64,000 nt of DNA from an uncultured Candidatus Actinomarina sp. (lineage in GTDB: Bacteria > Actinomycetota > Acidimicrobiia > Actinomarinales > Actinomarinaceae): positions 124,001 through 188,000 of the forward strand of contig CACGBK010000001.1 of NCBI GenBank assembly GCA_902571385.1, written 5' to 3'. How positions within the stretch are numbered: the first letter of the stretch is position 1; each line of letters begins with the position of its first letter. The translations under genes were made by a program, and so were the position numbers. The notes beneath the pieces were generated by a model that worked only from the letters and a program-made list of their open reading frames with translations, ran no database searches and was not told the DNA's origin. This document shows positions 17,053-26,641 of this stretch, piece by piece.

Positions 17053-18402
17053 TTAATCCCAATCAATATTTATGTCTGCGGATGAGTCGACCTTTTGAAC
17101 TTTATGTCGACCGAAAAAGTCTCTTTGTGCCTGAATTAGATTTGATGGATTATCGACAGAAGTTAAATTATTAAACCAGTTAAAAGACGCTGACAACACA
17201 GGTGTCGAAATATTGTTTTTTGTTGTTATTTGAAGAACTTTGCTAATAGCTGCTCTATTTTGTTGTAAATTATTAAAAATATTATCTAAGCTATAAAAAC
17301 TATTATTTTCTGAAAATTCCTTTTTTAAATCCAACAATAGGTCAGATCTAATGATGCATCCTCCACGCCAATTTTCTAACACTTCGACAATTGATATTTC
17401 ATGATTTTCGCTCTCACTAAATTTTGTAATCAACTCTAAACCTTGAATCATCGAACAAACTCTTGAAAAATATAATGCATCACTCAAATTTTTATCTGAT
17501 ATATTCTCATCAATTGATTCCATGCTAGTTTTTGTAATGTACTGATTATTACTTTGAAGGCGCGCATCGTAAGCCGCCGAAATAGAAGGAATGGATACAT
17601 CTAAATCTAATGATGTTTGAATCGTTAATCTTCCCGTACCTTTATTTTGAGCAATAGGTTTTATTTGATCGATAACAAATTCATCCCCATCTTTTTTTTG
17701 GAGAATTTTTGATGTGATTTCAATTAAATATGATGAATTGTTATTTTCTGACTGAGAAGAAAAGAAGTTAGATATTTCCTTATTTGTTTTATTTAATTTT
17801 TTTAGTATCAAATACATTTCCGCTATTGACTGCATCTCAGCATATTCAATACCGTTATGTACCATTTTGATAAAGTGACCAGTTCCAGGTCCCTGGTATA
17901 TTCCCAAGCACTCAACTTCAGCTTTAGCTGCGATATTTTTTAGTGTATTAAATAAAGATGTCTCTATAGATGCTTCAGAACCAACCATCAAAGCTGGACC
18001 ATTGCGAGCACCATCTTCACCGCCGGATACACCCATACCAATAAAGTTGATAGAATTCTTTTTTAAATATTCTCCATTTTCAATACTGTCTAAATAGAAG
18101 GAATTTCCTCCATCAATAATCGTCCCACCCTCTCCTAATAGACTTACTAATTTTTCTATTACCTCTTTGGTAGCTTGACCTGAGGGAACCATTAATAATA
18201 TAGTTTTGGGATTTTCTAAATTTTCTACAAATTGCTCAAGGTTATCAAAGGGAATAAAGTCATTTTTAAATTCTTTTTTAATATCATTTAGTTTTTTTTC
18301 TGAATTATTAAATGCTTTAATGATTACTCCATTATCTGATAGATTAAGAGCAATATTTTTACCCATGACACCCAGACCTATTAATCCGATTTCTTTAAGC
18401 AT
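17053..18402 (-). CDS. gnd: 6-phosphogluconate dehydrogenase, decarboxylating
   Basis: Oxidatively decarboxylates 6-phosphogluconate to ribulose 5-phosphate in the pentose phosphate pathway. The Rossmann motif GLIGLGVMGKNIALNL is at the N-terminus. The substrate-binding GVSGGEDGARNGPALM and catalytic GTGHFIKMVHNGIEY motifs lie in the middle, and ISAAYDARLQS in the all-helical C-terminal domain. At 449 residues it is slightly shorter than the usual 468, mostly in the C-terminal domain. Its ATG overlaps the hflX stop by eight bases. Confidence 0.95.
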   Translation of the reverse strand: MLKEIGLIGLGVMGKNIALNLSDNGVIIKAFNNSEKKLNDIKKEFKNDFIPFDNLEQFVENLENPKTILLMVPSGQATKEVIEKLVSLLGEGGTIIDGGNSFYLDSIENGEYLKKNSINFIGMGVSGGEDGARNGPALMVGSEASIETSLFNTLKNIAAKAEVECLGIYQGPGTGHFIKMVHNGIEYAEMQSIAEMYLILKKLNKTNKEISNFFSSQSENNNSSYLIEITSKILQKKDGDEFVIDQIKPIAQNKGTGRLTIQTSLDLDVSIPSISAAYDARLQSNNQYITKTSMESIDENISDKNLSDALYFSRVCSMIQGLELITKFSESENHEISIVEVLENWRGGCIIRSDLLLDLKKEFSENNSFYSLDNIFNNLQQNRAAISKVLQITTKNNISTPVLSASFNWFNNLTSVDNPSNLIQAQRDFFGRHKVQKVDSSADINIDWD

Positions 18403-19720
18403 TTAAATTTTCTTCCATAATTTTAAGTTCAACGAGTCTGTTAATTAATTTCTCTCTCATTTCTACTTCTAAAACTAGATAATCTGATTCATTCTTTACA
18501 TTAAGGATTTTTCCAAATTTTGCAATAGTATCAAGCTTTGAAGGATTAACCTTAAAACTTTGAAATGTCGTAGATCCATAAATTTCTTCAGCAATTTTTT
18601 CTATTAATTCAATTAGCCCTTTTCCTTTTATAGAAGAAACAAATAAAGCTTCCGGGTAAGTATCTTTTAAGTTATTTAATGATGCCTTGTCTATCTTATC
18701 AATTTTATTAAAAACCATGATTTCATTTGATTTTGCATCTATTTGTTTAAGGATCGATGAAACTGTATTTATATGCATCTCAGGTAGAGCGGTTGCAGCA
18801 TCAACCACATGAACAAGTAAATCAGCATTTGTTGCAACCATAAGTGTCGACTTAAATGATTCAATTAAAGTGGTTGGCAGGTTTTGTATAAAGCCAACGG
18901 TATCTGAAATAATAATTGGTTCTTGCACATCTTTAATTTTTAACTCTCTCTGCAAAGAATCAACAGTGGCAAATAATTCATCAGCTGCATAGGCATCTGA
19001 GTTAGTTAATTTTTTTAATAGTGTTGATTTACCAGCATTTGTATATCCAACTATTGATACCATGGGAATATTGTTTCTTTCTCTCGAGCTTGATTGTACA
19101 TTTCTCTGTTTTTCAATTTTTTTTAAACCTTTTTTTAATTTGTTAATTCGGTTATCAATCAACCTGCTGTCTGTTTCTAATTTAGTTTCTCCAGGACCTC
19201 TTGTTCCAATTCCTCCACCTTGTTGGTTTAATGTTTTTCCAAGACCTGCAAGCCGTGGCTTTAAATATACAGACATCGCTAGCTCTACTTGCAGTGATGC
19301 TTCTTTTGATTGAGCGTGGAGCGCAAATATATCTAGGATTAAACCTGTTCTATCGACAACATCACATTGAAAAATAACCCTTAGTTCTTTTTGCTGATTA
19401 GGAGTTAATTCACAATCAAAAACGACAACATCAATATCGTTTGCTTTCGAAATATCTTCAAGCTCTTTAATTGAACCTTTACCTATAAATGTTTTAGGGT
19501 CAATTTTGTCTATTCGTTTTGTTTGAACAATGTAGGGAGTTGAACCAGCAGTCTTGACCAAGTTAGTTAATTCCTTAAGGGACTCTTCTTTATCTGCCCT
19601 AGTTTCATTTCTTAAAATTATTCCAACTAAAAGAGCTTTTTGAACGGTAACAAATATATCTCTATCAGAAACTGTAAGAAGTTTTTTATCTACTTGATTT
19701 GGATTGTTTCTTTCGTTCAA
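18395..19720 (-). CDS. hflX: Ribosome-associated GTPase HflX
   Basis: A 441-residue GTPase that splits stalled or hibernating ribosomes. The HflX-specific domain carries RGPGETKLE at 174-182, followed by a coiled coil and a G domain with P-loop GYTNAGKS (225-232), the DTVGF switch and the NKID base-recognition motif. The start appears to be TTG (19720), since no earlier in-frame ATG or GTG exists before a stop and the family N-terminus fits. It is the nearest protein gene downstream of tRNA-Sec and may share its promoter. Confidence 0.93.
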   Translation of the reverse strand: MNERNNPNQVDKKLLTVSDRDIFVTVQKALLVGIILRNETRADKEESLKELTNLVKTAGSTPYIVQTKRIDKIDPKTFIGKGSIKELEDISKANDIDVVVFDCELTPNQQKELRVIFQCDVVDRTGLILDIFALHAQSKEASLQVELAMSVYLKPRLAGLGKTLNQQGGGIGTRGPGETKLETDSRLIDNRINKLKKGLKKIEKQRNVQSSSRERNNIPMVSIVGYTNAGKSTLLKKLTNSDAYAADELFATVDSLQRELKIKDVQEPIIISDTVGFIQNLPTTLIESFKSTLMVATNADLLVHVVDAATALPEMHINTVSSILKQIDAKSNEIMVFNKIDKIDKASLNNLKDTYPEALFVSSIKGKGLIELIEKIAEEIYGSTTFQSFKVNPSKLDTIAKFGKILNVKNESDYLVLEVEMREKLINRLVELKIMEENLNA

Positions 19721-19768
19721 CTACTTATAAATTTTAATTTTATTTTATCTATTTACAAATAAAAGTAG

Positions 19769-19860
19769 CGGAGGTGGACGGGAATCGAACCCGCCAAAGA
19801 CTTTTCAGCCTTTCAACAGTTTTGAAGACTGTGGAGCCCACCAGGCGCTCATTCACCTCC
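19769..19860 (-). tRNA. selC: tRNA-Sec (anticodon TCA)
   Basis: A 92-base tRNA on the minus strand. The anticodon loop CTTCAAA between ACAGT and ACTGT gives anticodon UCA (19823-19825), which reads UGA. It has a GGAGGTG/CACCTCC acceptor stem, an extended variable arm (seven base pairs capped by GAAA), and a T arm GGCGGG-TTCGATT-CCCGTC. Acceptor plus T stem total 13 pairs, as is normal for bacterial tRNA-Sec, here best drawn as 7+6. CCA is not encoded (CTA follows the discriminator G). It implies SelA/SelB/SelD and at least one selenoprotein elsewhere in the genome; none is in this window. Confidence 0.93.
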
Positions 19861-19873
19861 ATAAATAAGACTA

Positions 19874-19904
19874 ATTGTATAAAAATTAATATATCGAATA
19901 CAAT
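19874..19904. promoter_or_regulatory. Symmetric bidirectional promoter
   Basis: ATTGTAT (19874-19880) and ATACAAT (19898-19904) form an inverted repeat. Rightward, TTGTAT-N18-TACAAT lies eight bases before the HTH gene ATG. Leftward, the same bases read TTGTAT-N18-TACAAT and place a start about seven bases before the 5' end of tRNA-Sec. Each -35 is thus the complement of the opposing -10. Confidence 0.55.
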
Positions 19905-19912
19905 TATTAATA

Positions 19913-20506
19913 ATGAATAATTTTTCATCAATTTTTATAAGACTCAGAGAACAAAGAGGATTAAGTATAAAACAAATCGCGTCTTTTACCGGTGCAAGCA
20001 CGAAAGATGTTAAAAAATGGGAAGCAGGTACAAGCTTACCTACAGATCAAAAAATAGTTGCCGCTCTTGAAGGCTTATTAGGTAAAGATATTTCAAATAC
20101 GCTAGAAAGCAATGAGATTAAGCTTCCAAACAGATCTGAAAAAATGATTGAAGAATCATTATTTAAAGTAGATAAAGAAAAAAATATAGATCTGAAATCT
20201 GGAATTTTTAACAGGTTTAAATCTGATGTAGAAAAAAAACAAAAAAGACGCACTTCAGAAATGAATGTTTTTGACATATATTCAGATAAATCATTAGAGC
20301 AAGAAGAGAAAGTTTCAAATTATGAAGACCTGTATGAAAATGCCCTTGAAGAACAACCTTATATAGAAGACCCAAAACAGTTGTCTTTTTATTTTTCAAG
20401 GAATATAAAAACTTTTATTTCAATATCAGTTCTTTTATTCATAGCAACGAAAGCTTTTCAAATGTTTCTTAATTCATTCAATTTATTTATTGAAAACCTC
20501 TTATGA
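19913..20506 (+). CDS. Membrane-anchored XRE-type helix-turn-helix protein
   Basis: Residues 5-60 form a Cro/C1-type helix-turn-helix (FIRLREQRGLSIKQIASFTGASTKDVKKWEAG). Residues 70-160 are charged and apparently unstructured. Residues 163-190 form one hydrophobic helix near the C-terminus. The soluble-HTH, linker, single-helix layout recalls RodZ, but the helix is at the very end and no periplasmic domain follows. Its stop overlaps the ctaA start by four bases (ATGA), so the two are translationally coupled. This suggests a regulator or membrane-associated factor linked to heme A synthesis, which is inference. Confidence 0.75.
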   Translation: MNNFSSIFIRLREQRGLSIKQIASFTGASTKDVKKWEAGTSLPTDQKIVAALEGLLGKDISNTLESNEIKLPNRSEKMIEESLFKVDKEKNIDLKSGIFNRFKSDVEKKQKRRTSEMNVFDIYSDKSLEQEEKVSNYEDLYENALEEQPYIEDPKQLSFYFSRNIKTFISISVLLFIATKAFQMFLNSFNLFIENLL

Positions 20507-21396
20507 AACTTAGCTCATTAGCAACTGCTGGTTTAACAACATCAATTTTATCCATTCTCGCTGGAGCAATTGTTAGGGCTACTGGTTCAGGTGATGGCTG
20601 CGGAGCGTCATGGCCAACTTGCAATGGCAGAGTGATTCCTAGTCTAGAAACAAGTTCAGAGATTATAGAGTTTAGTCACAGGTCTATTAGTGGAGTTTTA
20701 CTTATTGTCACCTTATTGTTATTTGTTAAAAGCAAAGATCCAGATACTCCATTGCTTCATAAAAAAATAATTAATTATCTAACCTTTTTTGTTTTACTTG
20801 AGGCAGCAATAGGAGCAGTCATTGTTATCTATGAATGGGTTGGACTAAATTCTTCCCTACCAAGAATTATTGCTGTTCCATTACATCTGGTAAATACATT
20901 TGCTCTTTTAGGTTTTTATACATTGATTTTTTATTTGTTAAGAGAATCTGAAAATAAATTGAGCAACTTTTTTGATAAAAGGATAAAAATTGCATTTGTA
21001 TTATTTTTTTTAACAGGGGCTACTGGATCAATAACCGCCCTGGCAGATGTTTTGTTTCCCAGCGCTTCTTTTGTAGAGGGATTTATTGAAGACTTCGATT
21101 CAACAAGTGAAGTTTTAACTCGATTAAGAATTCTTCATCCATTTGTTTCTACCATTCTCTCAATATTCTTATTTTCAGAATCAAATAGATTTAAAAAAGA
21201 ATTTGCAATAGATGCTTCAATTATTAAGGTTTTGGTAATTGTTGGAGTTATTCTAGGTGTTCTAAATGTTGTTTCTAATATTATTTTACCACTAAGCATA
21301 CTGCACTTATTGCTTGCCGATCTTCTATGGATTACTTACGTATACAAAGCAGTCGAAAAGGCAACTTTGTTAAAAATTCCTCAAAATATAGATTAA
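20503..21396 (+). CDS. ctaA: Heme A synthase (COX15/CtaA family)
   Basis: A 297-residue, roughly eight-helix membrane protein that oxidises heme O to heme A for the caa3 oxidase. The N-terminal GAIVRATGSGDGCGASWPTCNG motif holds the Cys pair of the first half-domain. EFSHRSISG supplies the ExxHR heme ligand of helix 2, PLHLVNTF the second His, and the second half repeats the layout with RILHPF and ILHLLLADLLW. ctaB and the oxidase are nine kilobases upstream on the window. Coupled to the preceding HTH gene. Confidence 0.93.
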   Translation: MKLSSLATAGLTTSILSILAGAIVRATGSGDGCGASWPTCNGRVIPSLETSSEIIEFSHRSISGVLLIVTLLLFVKSKDPDTPLLHKKIINYLTFFVLLEAAIGAVIVIYEWVGLNSSLPRIIAVPLHLVNTFALLGFYTLIFYLLRESENKLSNFFDKRIKIAFVLFFLTGATGSITALADVLFPSASFVEGFIEDFDSTSEVLTRLRILHPFVSTILSIFLFSESNRFKKEFAIDASIIKVLVIVGVILGVLNVVSNIILPLSILHLLLADLLWITYVYKAVEKATLLKIPQNID

Positions 21397-21472
21397 ATTA
21401 ATTAGCTTTAATTCAGGAATACATCTATCCTTACTTTTCGGTAACTAGAAAACAAAATATAAGGTCAAAATA

Positions 21473-22528
21473 ATGGTGACAAAAACAATTCCTTCAAAGC
21501 CAAAAGCTTCCAAAATGGAGGCAGAGCTTGCTAATGAAGAAGAGTCATTAACTCCTGAACAAGAAGCAGAAGCAAGAGAAAAAGCGAAATCTTTAGTTAA
21601 AAAACTTGCTGATGATAAAGGAAAATTAACTACAGATTTAGTTAGCCAATACCTTACTGCAATTGGTAATTTTGATCTTCTTACAGCAGAACAAGAAGTT
21701 GAATTAGCTCAAAGAATTGAAGCGGGGGAGAAAGCAGCTGTTAAATTAACTAAAAAACAATACAAAGATAAAAAAGGAGAAATTCGATTAAAGCGAAATC
21801 GAAAAAAAGGTGCAGAAGCCAAAGATGCCTTTTTAACAGCAAACCTACGTCTTGTTGTTGCTAATGCCAGAAGATACGCAAACACCTCAGGTATTGATTT
21901 TCTCGACTTGATTCAAGAAGGTAATTTAGGATTGATAAGAGCTGTTGAAAAATTTGATTGGAGAAAAGGTTTTAAGTTTTCAACTTACGCAACATGGTGG
22001 ATTAGACAAGCAATCACTAGAGCAATTGCAGACAAATCAAGAACTGTGCGAATACCTGTTCACCTTCATGACACTATGGCAGCTGTTAGAGCAGCACAGG
22101 CTCAACTAAAGGCTGAACTTGGAAGAGACCCTAAACCACAGGAAATTGCAAAAGAGGCAGGTGTAGGTGTTGATAAGGTTGAGTTAGCTCTAAGCGTTGC
22201 AGACACTGTTTCTTTAGAGCAACCTGTAGGAGAAGATGGAGCTCAATTAGGAGACTTTATTCAAGATGAAGATGCTAGCGATCCTTCGTTAATTGTTCAA
22301 GATTTAGACGTTGCAGAAAGTTTAAGAGACAGCATTAGCAGATTGCCTGAAAGAGAAGGAAGAATACTCGCCCTGAGATATGGTTTTTACGATGGAGTTC
22401 CAAGAACTTTGGAGGAAATCGGTGAGGAATTTGATCTTACAAGAGAAAGAATTAGACAGTTAGAAAAACTTGCTCTTTGTAGGCTACGACATCCTTCTTT
22501 TGGCATCAGAGAACAAGATTTAGTTTAA
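21473..22528 (+). CDS. sigA: Primary RNA polymerase sigma factor (sigma-70)
   Basis: The 351-residue protein has regions 1.2 to 4.2 of a group 1 or group 2 sigma factor. Region 1.2 is [27 protein letters not shown]. Region 2 has [42 protein letters not shown], with the aromatic residues that melt the -10. Region 4.2 is [31 protein letters not shown]. Region 1.1 is reduced to a short charged tail, common in streamlined genomes. A basic insertion of about 20 residues lies before region 2. AAGG is upstream of the ATG. Calling it the housekeeping factor is inference from strong conservation. Confidence 0.93.
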   Translation: MVTKTIPSKPKASKMEAELANEEESLTPEQEAEAREKAKSLVKKLADDKGKLTTDLVSQYLTAIGNFDLLTAEQEVELAQRIEAGEKAAVKLTKKQYKDKKGEIRLKRNRKKGAEAKDAFLTANLRLVVANARRYANTSGIDFLDLIQEGNLGLIRAVEKFDWRKGFKFSTYATWWIRQAITRAIADKSRTVRIPVHLHDTMAAVRAAQAQLKAELGRDPKPQEIAKEAGVGVDKVELALSVADTVSLEQPVGEDGAQLGDFIQDEDASDPSLIVQDLDVAESLRDSISRLPEREGRILALRYGFYDGVPRTLEEIGEEFDLTRERIRQLEKLALCRLRHPSFGIREQDLV

Positions 22529-23071
22529 TTTAGAAACAAACATCTCTAGTTGAGCTATATCTTCAAAATAATTTAAAAATTCTTTATTTAATTCCATATT
22601 ATTAGGGAACTCATCAACAATTTTTTTCCAGTAATCCTTTTTTAAAAAAATAGGGATCAAATCTTTATTTTCATTAATGTTAAATAAATAATTTGAATTC
22701 CAAGCAACAAAAAGTTCTGTCAATGTTCCAATTTTTCCAGGTAGAACAATTATTGCTTTTGAGTCTTTTAATAGAAAATGTATCCTATTCGAGAGACTTT
22801 CAGCTTTTACTTCATTATTAACGTATATATTTGGTCTTCTCTCAAAACCTTTTTCACTTTTTTCTGAAAATAACGATGGAACAGTAACTCCACTAACAGT
22901 CACGCCTTGATTTAACGCACCTTTTGAAACTGCTTCCATGGTGCCTTGGTAACCACCTGTAGCAACATTATGTCCATATTTCCCAATCAGCTCTCCAACT
23001 TCTTCTGCAAATACATACTCTGATTCACCAGCTTTACATCTTGAAGAACCAAACACTGTTATATGATTCAT
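22520..23071 (-). CDS. LOG family protein
   Basis: A 183-residue Rossmann-fold protein of the LOG/TIGR00725 type. It begins [16 protein letters not shown] and has [14 protein letters not shown] at about 40-53. It also has [14 protein letters not shown], corresponding to the PGGxGTxxE phosphoribohydrolase motif with Lys in place of the second Gly and Leu before the Glu. True LOG enzymes release cytokinin-type bases from nucleotides; bacterial relatives often have unknown substrates. The motif changes leave activity uncertain. It converges with the sigma gene and overlaps its end by nine bases. Confidence 0.78.
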   Translation of the reverse strand: MNHITVFGSSRCKAGESEYVFAEEVGELIGKYGHNVATGGYQGTMEAVSKGALNQGVTVSGVTVPSLFSEKSEKGFERRPNIYVNNEVKAESLSNRIHFLLKDSKAIIVLPGKIGTLTELFVAWNSNYLFNINENKDLIPIFLKKDYWKKIVDEFPNNMELNKEFLNYFEDIAQLEMFVSKLN

Positions 23072-23107
23072 ATAAAAAGATTACAGACGCTGAATCTTTT
23101 AGAGGTG

Positions 23108-23113
23108 TAAAAT
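23108..23113 (+). promoter_or_regulatory. -10 box of a leaderless tldD transcript
   Basis: TAAAAT is followed by six bases and the ATG at 23120. An AGAGGTG further up is too distant (about 13 bases) to be an ideal ribosome-binding site. Confidence 0.4.
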
Positions 23114-23119
23114 AAAGAA

Positions 23120-24556
23120 ATGTTTAATCAAATTAATAAAAGTATTGATTCGGCAATCGGTTCAGGCGCACAATACGCGGACGCAAGAATTTTGATATCT
23201 AAAAGTCGAAATATATCTTCAAAAGATGGTGAATTAGAAGATTTCAATAATTCTGAAAATATGGGATTAGGGATACGCGCACTCGTTGGTTCATCCTGGG
23301 GTTTTTATGCTACATATGACTTATCAGATAAATCACTTATAGAGGCAGGAAAAAAAGCTTACTTAATTGCAAAAGCATCTTCAAAAGTACCAGGAAATGA
23401 TTTTCCTTTAGCTGATGTTCCAATTGTTCAAGATAAATATGTTACACCTCATGAGCAGAACCCTTTCAAAGTTTCATCAACAGATCAAATAGATTTATTA
23501 GTTTCCTCAACACATGAAATGAAAAAATTAGGTAGTTCAATAGCATCTGGTAGGTTAAATTTTTGGGATACTGAGAAATGGTTTGGGTCTAGCCAGGGTC
23601 ATGAAATTTATCAGAATATTATTGAATCCGGTGGTGGGATTTCTTCTCTAAGTATTGGTGATGGAGAAACCCAAATACGCTCTTATCCACAATCTTTTGG
23701 AGAATACAGAACAGGTGGTTGGGAAGTAATACAGAGTTTCAAATTCTTAGACCACGTTGAAAGATTGACAGAAGAATCTAAAAGGCTACTAACATCTCCA
23801 CAATGTCCCGAAGGGACTAGAGATTTAATATTGGAAGGTAGTCAACTCGCACTTCAAATTCATGAGTCCGTAGGACATGCTATCGAATTAGATAGAATTC
23901 TCGGATGGGAAGCAGCTTATGCAGGAACGTCTCATTTGCAACTAAACAAATTAAACGAACATAGATATGGATCAACGTTAATGAACATAGTTGCTGATGC
24001 TACTTTGCCTGGTGCATTAGCAACATTTAAATATGACGATGAAGGAACTCCTGCACAAAGAGTTGACATAGTTAAAGAAGGCATATGGACAGGAGTTTTA
24101 ACTGGACGTGACAGTGCTGCCATAGCAGGAGTTAGCCCAGGTGGCATGGTCAGAGCTGATGGATATGGACGATTACCAATGGTAAGAATGACAAATGTCG
24201 GTCTTTTACCGGGGGAGTCATCATTAGAAGAAATTATATCATCCACAGATGACGGTGTTTACATGGAAACCAACAGATCATGGTCAATAGATGATTTAAG
24301 ATTAAATTTTCAATTTGGGTGTGAAGTTGGATGGTTAGTAAAAAACGGAAAAATTACAGATATGGTAAAGAATCCTACATACACAGGCATAACACCAAAC
24401 TTTTGGGGAAGTATGGATATGCTAGCTGGAAAAGATGAGTGGGTATTTTGGGGCACTCCAAATTGTGGTAAAGGACAACCAAGTCAAATCGGACATACTG
24501 GTCATCCAGCTTCCCCAGCAAGATTTAAAGATGTAAGAATTGGAGTAAGAGGATGA
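23120..24556 (+). CDS. tldD: Metalloprotease TldD
   Basis: The catalytic subunit of the TldD/TldE heterodimer, a zinc protease that degrades unfolded small peptides and, in some species, matures RiPPs such as microcin B17. The zinc site HESVGH is at 248-253 and the third ligand Cys401 lies in FGCEVGWLV. The 478-residue length is normal. Its stop overlaps the tldE start by four bases. No RiPP precursor or cyclase gene is nearby, so a housekeeping role is more likely. Confidence 0.95.
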   Translation: MFNQINKSIDSAIGSGAQYADARILISKSRNISSKDGELEDFNNSENMGLGIRALVGSSWGFYATYDLSDKSLIEAGKKAYLIAKASSKVPGNDFPLADVPIVQDKYVTPHEQNPFKVSSTDQIDLLVSSTHEMKKLGSSIASGRLNFWDTEKWFGSSQGHEIYQNIIESGGGISSLSIGDGETQIRSYPQSFGEYRTGGWEVIQSFKFLDHVERLTEESKRLLTSPQCPEGTRDLILEGSQLALQIHESVGHAIELDRILGWEAAYAGTSHLQLNKLNEHRYGSTLMNIVADATLPGALATFKYDDEGTPAQRVDIVKEGIWTGVLTGRDSAAIAGVSPGGMVRADGYGRLPMVRMTNVGLLPGESSLEEIISSTDDGVYMETNRSWSIDDLRLNFQFGCEVGWLVKNGKITDMVKNPTYTGITPNFWGSMDMLAGKDEWVFWGTPNCGKGQPSQIGHTGHPASPARFKDVRIGVRG

Positions 24557-25878
24557 AAATTTGGGAAAATTTGATCGAGGATACCAAGAAAATAATTCCA
24601 TCAGATGTGCAATGTGAAATAAAAATGATTAATTCTATTGACTCGCTTACCAGATTTGCAAACTCCCATATTCATCAAAATGTAGAAGAGGAGATGACTG
24701 ATCTTTATCTAACTTTTCACTCTGATGGAAAAACAACTAATTTGAATTTCAATATAACTTCCCTCGGATCAATTGATGAAGTCGTAAAAAAAGCTTTGTC
24801 GGAAATAGAAAATAATCCAAAAGATTCAAGTTGGTCTGGCCTTGCTAGTAAAGAAAACTCTTATGATGGTTATAGAAATCTATCTCCAGAAAATCCAGAC
24901 TTGAGAGCACAAAAAGTAAAAGACTTTATTGATCAAGGAGGATCTTTTAATGGTGCTGGTTATTGCTCCTCGAACGTTTCAAACGTTTTTGTTTGGAATA
25001 CAAATGGCCTTAGTTCAAGTGACACTGCAACGAGTGCTTTTCTCGATGGAATATTTAGATCTGAAACATCATCAGGATCATCACATTTAGGCCATAAGAC
25101 ATTAGAAAATATTGATGGTGAAAAAGTAGGTCAAGAGGCATATTCTATTGCAAAAGAATCTCAAAATCCTCAAGATATTGATCCTGGAGTATACGAAGTT
25201 ATTTTAGGTCCAGATGCAGTAAGCACAATTTTAGTTTTCCTTGCTGTTTATGGATTTAATGCAAAAAGTAAAGTTGATGGTACTTCACCTATTGAAATTG
25301 GTACCGAGCAATTTGATAAAAAAATTACACTTGTTGACGATCCTCATAAAGAAGGAGCTTTAAACTTTAAAATTGATGCATCTGGATCTCCAAAAGCACA
25401 AACTGAAATAATTACCAACGGAGTACCAAAATCTTATTTTCACACAAGACGAACATCGACTGAATTAAACGAAAAAAATACATTTCATGAGATGTTTGGT
25501 TGGGGAGATAGTTTTGGCGGGCTTGGAACAAATTTGTACTTACAGCCAGGGGGTATATCAAAAGATGAAATGATTTCAAATGTAAAAAAAGGAATTTATA
25601 TAAATGAATTTTGGTATTGCAGAGTTCTAGACCCTATCACACAAGTAGTTACTGGTTTAAACAGAAATGGTTCGTATCTAATTGAAAATGGAAAAATCAC
25701 AAAGCCTGTCGGAAGATTGAGATTTACTCAAAGTTTTATGTCATCTTTAGGTCAGGGAAATGTTTTGGGTGTTGGATCTGAAAATAGATTTGCTGATTCT
25801 GAATTTGGCGAAGGTATTTTAAATGTTCCCATGTTGCATTTAAAGGAATTTAATTTCACTGGTGGTGTTTCTGGATAG
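24553..25878 (+). CDS. tldE: TldE/PmbA, partner of TldD
   Basis: A 441-residue homologue of TldD that lacks the HExxxH site. The equivalent segment is replaced by GPDAVSTILVFLAVYGF, as expected for the non-catalytic TldE subunit. The C-terminal domain GGISKDEMISNVKKGIYINEFW and TGLNRNGSYLIENGKITKPVGRLRF are family landmarks. It forms the closed cavity around the peptide with TldD. ATGA overlap with tldD indicates coupled synthesis in equal amounts. Confidence 0.93.
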   Translation: MKIWENLIEDTKKIIPSDVQCEIKMINSIDSLTRFANSHIHQNVEEEMTDLYLTFHSDGKTTNLNFNITSLGSIDEVVKKALSEIENNPKDSSWSGLASKENSYDGYRNLSPENPDLRAQKVKDFIDQGGSFNGAGYCSSNVSNVFVWNTNGLSSSDTATSAFLDGIFRSETSSGSSHLGHKTLENIDGEKVGQEAYSIAKESQNPQDIDPGVYEVILGPDAVSTILVFLAVYGFNAKSKVDGTSPIEIGTEQFDKKITLVDDPHKEGALNFKIDASGSPKAQTEIITNGVPKSYFHTRRTSTELNEKNTFHEMFGWGDSFGGLGTNLYLQPGGISKDEMISNVKKGIYINEFWYCRVLDPITQVVTGLNRNGSYLIENGKITKPVGRLRFTQSFMSSLGQGNVLGVGSENRFADSEFGEGILNVPMLHLKEFNFTGGVSG

Positions 25879-26641
25879 AAATTATTATTTTAGAGGAGAA
25901 GTACCCACAATAATCCCTCACAGGGGCGGGATAAATGTGGTTCCTGAAAATACTTTACACGCCATAGAACATACAGTTGAAAATAACTTTACACATTTTG
26001 AAACTGATTTAAGAATGACAAAAGATGGAGAAATTATCTTACATCATGATGCAACATTAGAAAGAACAACCCATCATAAAGGCAAGATATCTCAGCTAGA
26101 TTGGAAAGATTTAAAAAAAATTAATGCTGGATCAAAATTCTATGAAAGAAAAAATGTAAACAAGGAGACCACCTTTGTTTTACTAAGAGAGGCCTTGAAG
26201 ACTTTTGATGAACTTTGTTTTAATTTAGATCTAAAAGAGTCTGGAATGGCAAAAAAAGTTTATAGAATTATTAAGGAAACAAAAGCTGAAAATAGGACAT
26301 TAGTATCATCATTTAACCCTTTTCGATTGGATGAATTTATAAACATTTCTAAGGGTGAGATATTCACTTCAGGATCTTTTAGAGAAAACGTTATTGCAAG
26401 ATATTTTCCAACAAAAAAACGAAATTTTAAAGTTCAAGCCTTACAAGCACCTTTTATATATAAAGGGTTAAAAGTTCATTCAAGAAAGCTTAAAAATTTT
26501 TCAGAGATCAATAAATTATATTTACATATTTGGACAGTTAATACAGAAGAAGATTTCAATAAATGTTTGGAGTTTGGATGTGATGGAATTATGACTGACG
26601 AACCACTAAAGCTAAAAAAATATTTGGAGCAAAAAACTTAA
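25862..26641 (+). CDS. Glycerophosphodiester phosphodiesterase
   Basis: A 259-residue TIM-barrel enzyme that hydrolyses glycerophosphodiesters to glycerol 3-phosphate and an alcohol. The catalytic HRGG followed by PENT lies near residues 18-30, the metal site FETDLRMTKDG near 45, and the second His in HHDATLERTT. The C-terminal WTVNTEEDFNKCLEFGCDGIMTDEP is characteristic. No signal peptide, so it probably acts on cytoplasmic lipid turnover products. The start is GTG (25862 or the next codon, 25865), inside the end of tldE. No ATG lies before the catalytic HRGG. It ends abutting the convergent photolyase. Confidence 0.9.
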   Translation: MVFLDRNYYFRGEVPTIIPHRGGINVVPENTLHAIEHTVENNFTHFETDLRMTKDGEIILHHDATLERTTHHKGKISQLDWKDLKKINAGSKFYERKNVNKETTFVLLREALKTFDELCFNLDLKESGMAKKVYRIIKETKAENRTLVSSFNPFRLDEFINISKGEIFTSGSFRENVIARYFPTKKRNFKVQALQAPFIYKGLKVHSRKLKNFSEINKLYLHIWTVNTEEDFNKCLEFGCDGIMTDEPLKLKKYLEQKT

